A stretch of 34,224 bases of DNA from Hungatella hathewayi WAL-18680 (lineage in GTDB: Bacteria > Bacillota > Clostridia > Lachnospirales > Lachnospiraceae): the NCBI RefSeq assembly GCF_000235505.1, contig NZ_JH379027.1, forward strand, positions 2,900,185-2,934,408, read 5' to 3'. This document shows positions 1 to 7,937 of the stretch, piece after piece. Position 1 is the stretch's first letter. Each line of letters starts with the position of its first letter. The position numbers and the translations under genes were made by a program. Under the pieces are notes generated by a model, which searched no databases, was not told where the DNA came from, and saw only the letters and a list, made by a program, of their open reading frames with translations.

Positions 1-617
1 CAAATACTACTATTTTCGACACAAGCCATCATAGGTCCCCTGCCAAGTTTCTTGCTTTTCGGCTGGGACTTGCCGGCGTAGTCCGCGATTCGCAGCTGGG
101 TGGGCGCCATCTCGAAGGCCACAATCACGGCATCCTCGTTGCCGGCCACGCCGGCGGTGACGGAGCCCATCAGGTGGCCGAGAACAATCACATTTCCCTT
201 GGCGGTCACCTTGGCGCCCTTTCCCACATCTCCAATAATCACAATACTGCTCTCCGACTCCAGCGACTCCCCCTCCCGCAGATTCCCGCGGAAGAACTGG
301 CCCGTGGTGGAGGAAAGCTCCATCAGTTTCTCATTCAGCGCTTTTTCGCACTCTTTTATCCGGTTGGCATCCTTATCAAGCAGACACAGGACTTCTATCT
401 GTGAATGTTCTGTAATTACATTGACAATCTGAAATTCCTCCTCCGGGGTCAAATCCCGGCCCTCCAGCGTCAACGTCATCTGTACCGAGCCCCAGAATTT
501 GGCGCTCTCCCTGAATTTTCGGGCAACATCCTCAAGCAATTGCTCCAATGGAATATTGGGGTCCAGAAACACGGACATACCTGATTTGTTGCTTTTGATT
601 ACTACGGTACTTGACAT
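1..617 (-). CDS. minC: Septum site-determining protein MinC (3' end cut by window edge)
   Basis: MinC is the FtsZ-polymerisation inhibitor that, recruited to the membrane by MinD, keeps the Z ring away from the poles. The visible 205 codons start MSSTVVIKSNKSGMSV and hold an N-terminal FtsZ-inhibiting domain, a linker, and the C-terminal beta-helix. That last domain shows the family pattern GHLMGSVTAG, a GNEDAVIVAFE stretch and APTQLRIA, used for dimerisation and MinD binding. Only the last few residues should be missing, since family members are about 210 to 230 residues. The ATG at 617 follows an AGAAGGTGA ribosome site. It lies 34 bases after PBP2, in the usual mreCD-PBP2-minCDE order, so minD should follow outside the window. 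Confidence 0.93.
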   Translation of the reverse strand, partial: MSSTVVIKSNKSGMSVFLDPNIPLEQLLEDVARKFRESAKFWGSVQMTLTLEGRDLTPEEEFQIVNVITEHSQIEVLCLLDKDANRIKECEKALNEKLMELSSTTGQFFRGNLREGESLESESSIVIIGDVGKGAKVTAKGNVIVLGHLMGSVTAGVAGNEDAVIVAFEMAPTQLRIADYAGKSQPKSKKLGRGPMMACVENSSI

Positions 618-651
618 GATACATCACCTTCTCTTCTTCATCATTCTATCC

Positions 652-3540
652 CTAATCCCTGATCACAACATCGGAGGCATCCAGCGCGCCGGTGTTCAGA
701 ATATAATCCAGGTCGGTATATTTATAATAGAGCCGGTAAATATTCTTGGCAATGGTAGCCGCGTTGGACGCGGTGTAGCCATAGGGAATATTGACCGTCA
801 CACTAATCTCCGGGTCGGTATATGGCCCGTAGGAGATAAAGAACCCATGGTTGGCTCTGGTATTCTCCTGCGCCGTACCCGTCTTACCGGCGATATCCAC
901 CTCCAAATCCTTGAAAATCGCTTTGGCGGAACCATCCTTTACCACGGCCCTCATGCCGTCCTGCACCACATTCCAGGTGCTGTCCGCCACATCGATATGG
1001 TTGGAGATGTTGGGGGTATACCCCTTAACCAGCGTTCCGTCGGAGCTGCTGATCTTGTTGATCAGGCTCAGTTCAAACACATCACCCCGGTTGGCAATCG
1101 CCGTCACGTAGCGAGCCAGCTGCACGTTGGTGTAGGAGTTGTTGCCCTGTCCCATGGCGGAACGCTCCGGAGCCTCCGTGGTCAGAGACGGCGCATTCTC
1201 CGATATCTCGATGCCGGAGGTGTGGTCCAGTCCGAACATGGTGGCATACTTCCGGATAATGTTGACGCCCCGCTCGGTGGAGTACACCCCGTTTTCATCG
1301 GTGGACAGCTGATGCGCCACATCCGCGAAGAAAAAGTTACAGGAGTTCTGAATCGCGCCCATAAGGTTCAACTCCCCATGACGGCCCGGATGAATCCAGC
1401 ACTTGATAGGCGGGAAAATCTCGTCGTACTCACCGGTACAGTTGATGGTATCGGTGGTGCTGATAGCCCCCTCCTCCAGCGCCGCGACAGCCATAATCGG
1501 CTTGAACGTGGACCCCGGCGCCTTCAACACCTGGGTGGCGTTGTTGTAAAGAGGCAGGGACAAATCTTCGTTCAACCGGTTGTAATAGGCCGCGTCCACG
1601 GTTCCGGACAGCAGGTTGTTGTCATAGCTTGGGTAGGTGACTAGGGCCAGCACCTCGCCGGTCTTCACATCCACCACGGTGGCTCCGGCCGTACATGGGT
1701 CCAGGGCCAGCTGGGCCGGTGTGATATCCAGGTTGGATATCCGGTCTATCAGGAAGCTGAACGCATAGTTATTGCCGTTTTCCGTCAGCATTCTCACCTG
1801 CTGCTCATCGTAGGGAAGCACGCCCTGGGCATAGAGCGCCAGGCAGAGTTCCCGCCCCGTCACCACCTCCTGGTTCACCAGATAGCGGTATATCTTCTTG
1901 GAAAATTCCGTGTTGTCCAGCAGCCGTTCCATCACATAATCCACCACAGCCTGAAAGCTGTCGTCGGCGTTGGAGTACTTGCTGGAAATATTCAGTTTCG
2001 TGGTGTCAATCCAGCTGTTGGCGATTCCCGCGTAGAGGAATTCCCTCAGACTGGAGGTTCCATTCTTGAATGCCTGGGCATCCGGGTTGGTGGAATCAAT
2101 CTCATCTACCAGAATTACAGCCACGTTGGGGTTGGACAGATAGGTATAAAGATACTGCATGTAAGCCTTCATATCCTCCGGCAGCTCATTCATCGGCGTG
2201 GGATTCTCACTCTGAAGCTGGTTTCGAATATCCGACAGTATCTGCCCCCTGGCAGATAAAAACTTGCTGTGGATGGATTTTTCTATCTCCGAGGCGTCCT
2301 CATCCGCCATATCCTTCAGGGACAGCACGTTGTTGTTCACCAGCTGGAAGTAGGCGTCCTTCACCGGAATCAGCTTCTTACTGGAGTCCTTATTCTCCGC
2401 CTCCGTCACTTCCCGGTTCACCAGCTTGTTGGTCAGAATACCGGCCAGCTGCTGCTCGATGATATTGTAAATTCCCACCTGCAGCTCCCAGTCAATGGTC
2501 AGGGAGATATCGTTGCCGGCCACCGGCTCCGTGGCATCATCCTCCACCTTCAGAATCCGGCCCTTGTTGTCGACATACATGTTTTTGACGCCTTTTTTGC
2601 CCTGGAGTTCATATTCCATGGAGCTCTCAATACCGATACGTCCCACCACGTCGGTGAGGCGGTAATTCTCGTCGTGTTTTTGCAGTTCATCCAGCTGGTC
2701 CTCCTGAACCTTGCCGGTGTAGCCGATAATCGGCGCGAAGTAAACGCTGTCGTTGTAGATGCGGATGGTGGACTCCTCAATATTCACGCCCTGCAAATCC
2801 GCCATGTGTTCGGAAATATCCGCCATAGTCTCGTCACTGATGTTGGAGGCCACGGTGGTGGTCTCATACTTCTGGTACTCCGTGAAGGACATGGTGTAGC
2901 GGATGTTGATTAATTTTAACAGGGTCTCATCGTCCAGGACGATAGGGTTGCCCTTCTCATCCTTCATCTTATCCAAATCATAGCCGGTTTTTCCGGATAC
3001 TTTTTCCTCAAACACCTCTCTGGCCGTGATATTGGAGGGGTATTTCCCCTGGGCGTCGTCCAGCTTGTTGGTGGAGGTCAGGCCGTAAAAGTCTCTGAGA
3101 AACCTTTTTTTCGCCGCCTCCGACGAGCTGGTAAACATCATATCCCCGTTCTGGTCGATACCCACCTCGAATTTGCCCTCCACGGTCTCGCCGTGTTTGT
3201 CCAGAATATTGACAAGGCGAAGCAGCATAGCATTTCGCTGGGCGTTGTTCTTGTAGGCGCCCACATCCTGGATGGTGACGGAGTAAGCCAGCTCGTTGTA
3301 AGCCAGCACCTTGCCGTTTCTGTCCAGAATATTGCCTCTGGTACCTGGGGTGTAGACGGTGCGCAGGGTCATCTGGATGTATTTATTCAGTGTCTCCTCC
3401 CCGTGAATAATCTGTAAATCAAATAATTTGCCCACCAGGGCGGCAAACATGCACAGGAAGATAACCCCCAGCGCAAATAGACGGGAAGACAGGATTTTCT
3501 TGAAGAATTCCTGAGTGATTTCAATTAAGTCTCTAAACAA
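652..3540 (-). CDS. mrdA: Penicillin-binding protein 2 (class B transpeptidase, elongasome), with large insertion
   Basis: This is the monofunctional DD-transpeptidase that crosslinks sidewall peptidoglycan with the Mre proteins. It has a cytoplasmic start, one membrane anchor (about residues 20-40), a pedestal domain with RGNILDRNGKVLA (68-80), and the transpeptidase domain. The active-site STFK is at 677-680, SCN at 733-735 and KTGT at 886-889. At 962 residues it is far longer than the roughly 600-700 typical of PBP2. The excess is mostly a block at about 366-615 between the TLTID-like strand and the TGEVLALVTYPSYD motif. The start is a TTG that overlaps the end of mreD by 8 bases, behind an AGAGGAGAG ribosome site; no better in-frame start lies nearby. 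It is translationally close-coupled to mreD. Confidence 0.95.
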   Translation of the reverse strand: MFRDLIEITQEFFKKILSSRLFALGVIFLCMFAALVGKLFDLQIIHGEETLNKYIQMTLRTVYTPGTRGNILDRNGKVLAYNELAYSVTIQDVGAYKNNAQRNAMLLRLVNILDKHGETVEGKFEVGIDQNGDMMFTSSSEAAKKRFLRDFYGLTSTNKLDDAQGKYPSNITAREVFEEKVSGKTGYDLDKMKDEKGNPIVLDDETLLKLINIRYTMSFTEYQKYETTTVASNISDETMADISEHMADLQGVNIEESTIRIYNDSVYFAPIIGYTGKVQEDQLDELQKHDENYRLTDVVGRIGIESSMEYELQGKKGVKNMYVDNKGRILKVEDDATEPVAGNDISLTIDWELQVGIYNIIEQQLAGILTNKLVNREVTEAENKDSSKKLIPVKDAYFQLVNNNVLSLKDMADEDASEIEKSIHSKFLSARGQILSDIRNQLQSENPTPMNELPEDMKAYMQYLYTYLSNPNVAVILVDEIDSTNPDAQAFKNGTSSLREFLYAGIANSWIDTTKLNISSKYSNADDSFQAVVDYVMERLLDNTEFSKKIYRYLVNQEVVTGRELCLALYAQGVLPYDEQQVRMLTENGNNYAFSFLIDRISNLDITPAQLALDPCTAGATVVDVKTGEVLALVTYPSYDNNLLSGTVDAAYYNRLNEDLSLPLYNNATQVLKAPGSTFKPIMAVAALEEGAISTTDTINCTGEYDEIFPPIKCWIHPGRHGELNLMGAIQNSCNFFFADVAHQLSTDENGVYSTERGVNIIRKYATMFGLDHTSGIEISENAPSLTTEAPERSAMGQGNNSYTNVQLARYVTAIANRGDVFELSLINKISSSDGTLVKGYTPNISNHIDVADSTWNVVQDGMRAVVKDGSAKAIFKDLEVDIAGKTGTAQENTRANHGFFISYGPYTDPEISVTVNIPYGYTASNAATIAKNIYRLYYKYTDLDYILNTGALDASDVVIRD

Positions 3541-4051
3541 TGTTGGTGTCTCTCCTCTTCTCCATCTCGTGCAGCCATCTGCTGATGCGAAGCAGCAGAC
3601 GGTATACGAACAATGTGGTAACCACGGTAAAGATAATCTCCGGAATCATCAGTTCCCGGAAATAGTACAAAAAGTTCAGCCGCCCCCGGATCAGGAAGCG
3701 GAAAATATACACATACAGATTGTAGGCCAGCTCGTTGAAGAAGCACAGAATCAACGGCAGGGTGATGTAGTCCTCATAGTAATATTTCGTGCAGATGCCG
3801 TTGATATAGCCCACATAGACATAAAACAGGGTGTAGAAGCCAAAGGGCCCGCTGTAAAACAAGTCAAGCAGAAGCCCGGCCACCACACCGTAGACCATCC
3901 CCGCCCGCTTTCCTTCCATGAAACCAAAGGAAAACGTCAGAATCAGAAGCAGGTTCGGAGCCGCCGACAGAAACGGCAGCAGCGGGAAGATGGAGTTTTG
4001 TATGGTAAATGCCGTTATCATCAAAGCCAGATTAATCAGTGCCCGTTTCAT
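3533..4051 (-). CDS. mreD: Rod shape-determining protein MreD
   Basis: MreD is the small integral membrane partner of MreC and PBP2 in the sidewall elongation complex. The 172-residue product is hydrophobic almost throughout, with about five to six predicted membrane segments. It has the family hallmark of a G-rich, aspartate-containing helix (VYGVVAGLLLDLFYSGPFGFYT). Its length matches the family (about 160-180). The ATG follows the mreC stop with one base between them, with a GGAGAG ribosome site inside the end of mreC. Its last codons overlap the TTG start of PBP2, so the three genes are probably translated together. It is identified as much by context as by sequence, because MreD proteins diverge strongly. 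Confidence 0.92.
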   Translation of the reverse strand: MKRALINLALMITAFTIQNSIFPLLPFLSAAPNLLLILTFSFGFMEGKRAGMVYGVVAGLLLDLFYSGPFGFYTLFYVYVGYINGICTKYYYEDYITLPLILCFFNELAYNLYVYIFRFLIRGRLNFLYYFRELMIPEIIFTVVTTLFVYRLLLRISRWLHEMEKRRDTNIV

Positions 4052-4052
4052 T

Positions 4053-4899
4053 CTACTCTCCCGTCGTGTCCCCGGTCTGCTTCACCTGGGTGATAATCAG
4101 TACTTCCTGAAGACTGTCAAACTCCGCCACCGGAATCAGATACCCGGAACTGGTCAGCTGGTTGCTGTCCACCGTGATGTCCGTGGCATAGCCGATCAAA
4201 ATACCCGGAAGAAATGCGGAACTGATGTTGGAGGTGACAATCCGGTCTCCCTCTTTCACGTCGGCATTCTTCTTGATATTGGAAATGCGGAGCCGTCCCT
4301 CTTTGTAGAGCGTCAAATCGCCCCCTACCAGACAGGTGTCTCCCGACTGCATGGCCATGGCGCTGACCCGGCTGGAATCGTCAATAATGGAACGGACCGT
4401 GGCGTAATTGGCGCCGGTATCCGTGACAATTCCCACCAGACCGCCACCGGCCATCACGTTGTTGCCCACCTCGATGCCGTCGGCAGAACCCTTGTTGATA
4501 CGGAATACCTGGAACCAGTCTCCCGTGTCGTTGGCGATGACTCTGGCCGCCACCTTCTCATACTGGAGATAATTCTGGTCAAGTTCGTAGAGCTGGCGCA
4601 GACGCTCCAGCTCAAACTGCTGTGACATGAGACGGTTGTTGGTCTCTGTCAGCTCGCTTACTTCCTGTTTCAGCGCGGCGTTTTCTTCCAGGGCCGTCTT
4701 TAATTGACTGAAATCCACCAGCTCGTCATAGATGACGGAGCCAACCCGGTTGACACCGGACTGGATGGGAATAAGTACGTACCCCCACTCCGGTCCGCAG
4801 CGGCGCCAGCCAGCTGTCGGTGATGGAGGTGACCACGATTAAAACGACGCAGATGATAGTTAATCCTATTAAGATATATCGATTCTGTTTTGATTCCAT
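4053..4899 (-). pseudogene. mreC: mreC, rod shape-determining protein, split by a one-base insertion
   Basis: MreC is the periplasm-facing scaffold that links MreB/MreD to PBP2. The gene starts with ATG at 4899, directly after the radC stop codon, and reads MESKQNRYILIGL, then a clear membrane anchor (TIICVVLIVVTSI). At a run of five C on the plus strand (4782-4786; G on the coding strand) the frame breaks and meets a stop about 19 codons later. Removing one G restores GYVLIPIQSGVNRVGS and continues into the coiled-coil (LKTALEENAALKQEVSELTETN) and the two beta domains to the stop at 4053. The repaired protein would be 281 residues, the normal length. As read, only a fragment from an internal GTG at 4718 (221 residues, no anchor) is open. 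A sequencing error in the homopolymer is the simplest cause. Confidence 0.88.
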
Positions 4900-5595
4900 C
4901 TATAACATTCCTTCTTTTCTGAAACTGCAGTAAGCATTGTCTCCTATGACGACGTGGTCCATCAGGCGGATGCCAATCAAGTCCCCCGCCTCTTTCACCC
5001 GTCTGGTCAGGTTAAAATCGTCCTGACTGGGCGTCGGGTCGCCGCTGGGATGGTTGTGAACCAGGATAATGTTCACCGCGTGATGGCGTAGCGCCTCGAT
5101 GAAGATTTCCCTGGGGGACGCCACGGTGGCGTTCACGGTTCCCTTGGCCAGGAGCATATCCTTTATCAGTACATTTTTCGTATTTAAAAACATCACATGG
5201 AGCTGCTCCTGCTCCATATGACGCATGTCTTCCATAAAATAGTTGGCAATGGCGTTGGGGTCGTCGAAAACCGTGATATTTCTCACCGCTTCCTTCTTCC
5301 AGATACGCCTGGACAATTCCCCGATGCACAGCAGCTGAATCGCCTTCACCCTGCCTATCCCGTGGACCTGCATTAACTCCTGTAAGGACAGGTGAAGTAA
5401 ACCCGTCAGGCCGTCCTCCGGATAGTTTAAGGTCAGTATCTGCTCCGCCAGTGCCAGCGAATTACTGTCACGGCTTCCCGTGCGGATGATGACGGCCAGA
5501 AGCTCCGCATCACTTAGATTGTCCGGACCCATGGCGAGACATTTCTCGTAGGGTCTGTCGTTTTGAGGGATGTCCCTCATGGTAATATGACTCAT
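4900..5595 (-). CDS. radC: RadC family JAB1/MPN domain protein
   Basis: RadC proteins carry an N-terminal helix-hairpin-helix-like part and a C-terminal JAB1/MPN metalloprotease-type fold; despite the name a repair role is doubtful. Here the hairpin region is ELMQVHGIGRVKAIQL. The metal site HNHPSGDPTPSQDD has the full H-x-H-(x7)-S-x-x-D pattern (H180, H182, S190, D193 counted from this start). I chose ATG at 5595 because AGGAGG lies just before it, although the spacing of 3 bases is short. A TTG at 5613 would add six residues and put that site inside the gene. The stop codon abuts the mreC ATG with no gap. In many Firmicutes radC is followed by mreB; here it is not. Confidence 0.94.
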   Translation of the reverse strand: MSHITMRDIPQNDRPYEKCLAMGPDNLSDAELLAVIIRTGSRDSNSLALAEQILTLNYPEDGLTGLLHLSLQELMQVHGIGRVKAIQLLCIGELSRRIWKKEAVRNITVFDDPNAIANYFMEDMRHMEQEQLHVMFLNTKNVLIKDMLLAKGTVNATVASPREIFIEALRHHAVNIILVHNHPSGDPTPSQDDFNLTRRVKEAGDLIGIRLMDHVVIGDNAYCSFRKEGML

Positions 5596-5655
5596 AATCC
5601 TCCTGATACGCAACTCTCCAGATACGAATCAGATGATATCCCGCAAACGGAACAA

Positions 5656-5674
5656 CATAAGTTTACCATAAGTT
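5656..5674. repeat. Two direct copies of CATAAGTT, 11 bases apart, upstream of radC
   Basis: CATAAGTT occurs at 5656-5663 and again at 5667-5674, one helical turn apart (AACTTATG-GTA-AACTTATG on the coding strand). They lie inside a weak inverted repeat (GGAACAAC and GTTGTCCC at the flanks) in the only gap before the radC-mreCD-PBP2-minC cluster. On the coding strand a TATCAT follows at a distance fitting a -10 box, so the repeats would overlap the -35 region. A role as an operator is inference. Confidence 0.4.
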
Positions 5675-5694
5675 GTCCCGTCTGTATAGATAAT

Positions 5695-6978
5695 TTATAA
5701 AAGTATAATATTTGCGTCCACCAGCTTCTGAAGGGACATCAAAATCCCCAGTTTCGCATGATACCAGGTAAGTCCGCCCTGGAAATACACGGCGTATGGG
5801 GGCTTGATGGGGCCGTCGGCGCTGAGCTCAATGGAGGAGCCCTGGACGAAGGCGCCGGCCGCCATTATGACCGGGGCGTCGTATCCCGGCATGTCCCACG
5901 GCTCCGGGCTTACATAGCTGTCCACCGGGGCCGCCGCCTGGATACCCTGGCAGAAGGCGATGACGCCCTCCGGGGTTCCGAAGGTCACGGCCTGGATGAT
6001 GTCGTGGCGGGATTCGGTGCTATCCGGAACCACGGCAAAGCCTAATTTTTCGTAGACATTGGCCGCGAAGATGGCACCTTTCAGGGCTCCGGCCACCACC
6101 GTTGGGGACAGGAACAGTCCCTGGAAGAAGGACTGGTTGAGTCCCAGGCTGGCGCCCACCTCCTTGCCAAGTCCCGGAGCGCTGAGGCGGTAGGACGCTC
6201 TGTCGACGCAGTCCTTCCGGCCCACGATATAGCCGCCGATGGGGGCCAGGCCGCCGCCGGGATTCTTGATGAGAGAGCCGACTATCATGTCCGCTCCCAC
6301 GTCCGTTGGCTCGATGGTCTCCACAAATTCTCCGTAGCAGTTATCCACCATGCAGATAACCTCCGGTTTTATCTTTTTCACAAAGGCAATCAGTTCCCCA
6401 ATCTGGGTGACGGAGAACGTAGGTCTCGTGTCATAGCCCTTGGAGCGCTGGATGGTGACCAGCTTGGTCTTTTCGTTGATGGCCTTGGCGATATTGTCAT
6501 AGTCAAAGGTTCCGTCGGGAAGTAAGTCCACCTGGCGGTAAACCACGCCGTACTCTTTTAAGGAGCCGACGGAATCGCGGATGCCGATAACCTCCTCCAG
6601 CGTGTCATAGGGCTTTCCGGCCGGGGACAGCAGTTCGTCTCCCGGTCTCAAGTTGCCGGACAATGCCACATGGAGGGCATGGGTTCCGCTGATTAACTGG
6701 GGACGCACCAGGGCGCTCTCGCCGTGAAAGGCGCTGGCGTACACCCCCTCCAGGGTATCCCGGCCCAAATCGTTGTAGCCGTAGCCGGTGGTTGCCGCAA
6801 AATGGACATCGCTGACCCGGTTGTCCTGCATGGCCTTCAACACCTTCATCTGGTTATACTCGGCCGTCCTATCTATCTCCTGAAACCGGGACTGCAGCTG
6901 CTCCTCGATCTCCCGCCCAAAATCCAGCACGTTTCTGCTGATGCCAAACTGTTCATACATTGCTGTCATATCCATCAT
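5695..6978 (-). CDS. Methionine gamma-lyase family PLP enzyme (YnbB/'aluminum resistance' family)
   Basis: This is a fold-type I pyridoxal-phosphate enzyme of the Cys/Met metabolism group, in the branch often annotated as methionine gamma-lyase family or aluminum resistance protein (B. subtilis YnbB). Its real substrate is not established. Features of the 427-residue product are the PLP-contacting Asp in VDNCYGEF (D212), the Schiff-base Lys in GSLIKNPGGG (K238), and the substrate-side SGTHALHVALSGNLRPGDE segment. The ATG at 6978 overlaps the miaA stop as ATGA, with a GGAG site 10 bases before it. An open frame extends upstream to 7077 but runs inside miaA and is not family-like. It is the last gene of the proB-to-ynbB series. 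Confidence 0.9.
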   Translation of the reverse strand: MMDMTAMYEQFGISRNVLDFGREIEEQLQSRFQEIDRTAEYNQMKVLKAMQDNRVSDVHFAATTGYGYNDLGRDTLEGVYASAFHGESALVRPQLISGTHALHVALSGNLRPGDELLSPAGKPYDTLEEVIGIRDSVGSLKEYGVVYRQVDLLPDGTFDYDNIAKAINEKTKLVTIQRSKGYDTRPTFSVTQIGELIAFVKKIKPEVICMVDNCYGEFVETIEPTDVGADMIVGSLIKNPGGGLAPIGGYIVGRKDCVDRASYRLSAPGLGKEVGASLGLNQSFFQGLFLSPTVVAGALKGAIFAANVYEKLGFAVVPDSTESRHDIIQAVTFGTPEGVIAFCQGIQAAAPVDSYVSPEPWDMPGYDAPVIMAAGAFVQGSSIELSADGPIKPPYAVYFQGGLTWYHAKLGILMSLQKLVDANIILL

Positions 6979-7934
6979 AATATCGATTCTCCAATTAAAC
7001 ATTTTTCTTTTGCATCCGCCACAATCTTTGCCGTCACTCTGGCCGTGTCGTTGTCGTAATCGGGCAGATTCAGCCATCTCACGTCCCGCTCCCGCTTAAA
7101 CCAGGTGATCTGCCGTTTGGCAAAATGCCTGGTATCCCGCTTCAGAATGTATACGGCTTCCTCCAGGGTGCATTCCCCGTTTAAATAGTCCAGGATTTCT
7201 TTGTATCCCAGGCCCTGCATGGATACCAGATTTCTGGTACAGCCCATGTCCTTCAACGCCTGAACCTCCTCCACCAGACCGTCCGCCATCATCATGTCGA
7301 TGCGGCGCTCGATGCGCTCGTAGAGGATGCTCCGCTCCGTATTTACCACATAATACAGGAAATTGTAGGGTGATTCTTTTTCCCGCTCCCGGCGGTTGTG
7401 CAGGGATATGGGTTCCCCGGTCTGGCGGTAGTACTCGATGGCCCGGATGACACGTTTGATATTATTGGCGTGAATCTCCAGGCCGGACTCCGGGTCTATC
7501 TCCGTCAGGATCTGGTGAAGATAGGCGGCGCCCTTGTCCTCCGCTAACTGTTCCAGCTCCGTGCGGATGGCTCCGTCCCCGGTGTGCTCCGTGAAATCAA
7601 TGTCGTAAAGCAGGGCCTGGATGTAGAAGCCGGTGCCGCCGGTCACGATGGGAATATTTCCACGGGAGAGGATGCCGTCCATGGCCTCCTTCGCCATACG
7701 TTTAAAGACGGTTACATTGAAGTCTTCCCAGGGTTCCAGCACATCAATCAGGTGATGAGGAACTCCGTCCATTTCTTCTCTTGTGATTTTGGCGGAGCCG
7801 ATGTCCATGTGGCGGTATACCTGCATGGAGTCGGCGCTGATGATTTCGCCGCCGATGGCCTTCGCCAGCTGGATGGACGTGGCGGTCTTCCCCACGGCTG
7901 TGGGGCCCGTCAGTATAATCATGGGTGGTTTCAT
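6975..7934 (-). CDS. miaA: tRNA dimethylallyltransferase MiaA
   Basis: MiaA adds a dimethylallyl group to N6 of A37 in tRNAs reading UNN codons (i6A37), the substrate of MiaB encoded upstream. The P-loop GPTAVGKT is near the N terminus, followed by the family block DSMQVYRHMDIGSAK, the VPHHLIDVL segment and the RVIRAIEYY tRNA-contact region. The QITWFKRERDVRWL stretch near the end is also typical. At about 319 residues it has the normal length. ATG at 7934 gives the family start MKPPMIILTGPTA; a GTG at 7937, directly after the mutL stop, is possible. It overlaps the next gene by four bases (ATGA). Confidence 0.96.
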   Translation of the reverse strand: MKPPMIILTGPTAVGKTATSIQLAKAIGGEIISADSMQVYRHMDIGSAKITREEMDGVPHHLIDVLEPWEDFNVTVFKRMAKEAMDGILSRGNIPIVTGGTGFYIQALLYDIDFTEHTGDGAIRTELEQLAEDKGAAYLHQILTEIDPESGLEIHANNIKRVIRAIEYYRQTGEPISLHNRREREKESPYNFLYYVVNTERSILYERIERRIDMMMADGLVEEVQALKDMGCTRNLVSMQGLGYKEILDYLNGECTLEEAVYILKRDTRHFAKRQITWFKRERDVRWLNLPDYDNDTARVTAKIVADAKEKCLIGESIL

Positions 7935-7937
7935 CAC

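Noticed and set aside
499-1644. Long plus-strand open frame (381 codons) opposite PBP2
   Set aside because: It is antisense to a clear PBP2 with intact motifs, shows low-complexity His/Gly/Arg composition typical of shadow frames, and has no ribosome site.
4053-4718. Programmed ribosomal frameshift as first choice for mreC
   Set aside because: No typical slippery heptamer with downstream structure is seen; a five-G run with an extra base, plus a similar defect in yqfD, makes sequencing error the more economical explanation. Kept as an open alternative only.
5641-5680. LexA/DinR box in front of radC
   Set aside because: The GGAACAAC/GTTGTCCC pattern does not match the Bacillus-type CGAAC-N4-GTTCG operator in sequence or spacing.
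6979-7077. N-terminal extension of the methionine gamma-lyase family gene
   Set aside because: The extra 33 residues lie fully inside miaA and are rich in Arg, Cys and Gly; the ATG at 6978 gives the ATGA overlap and the family start.
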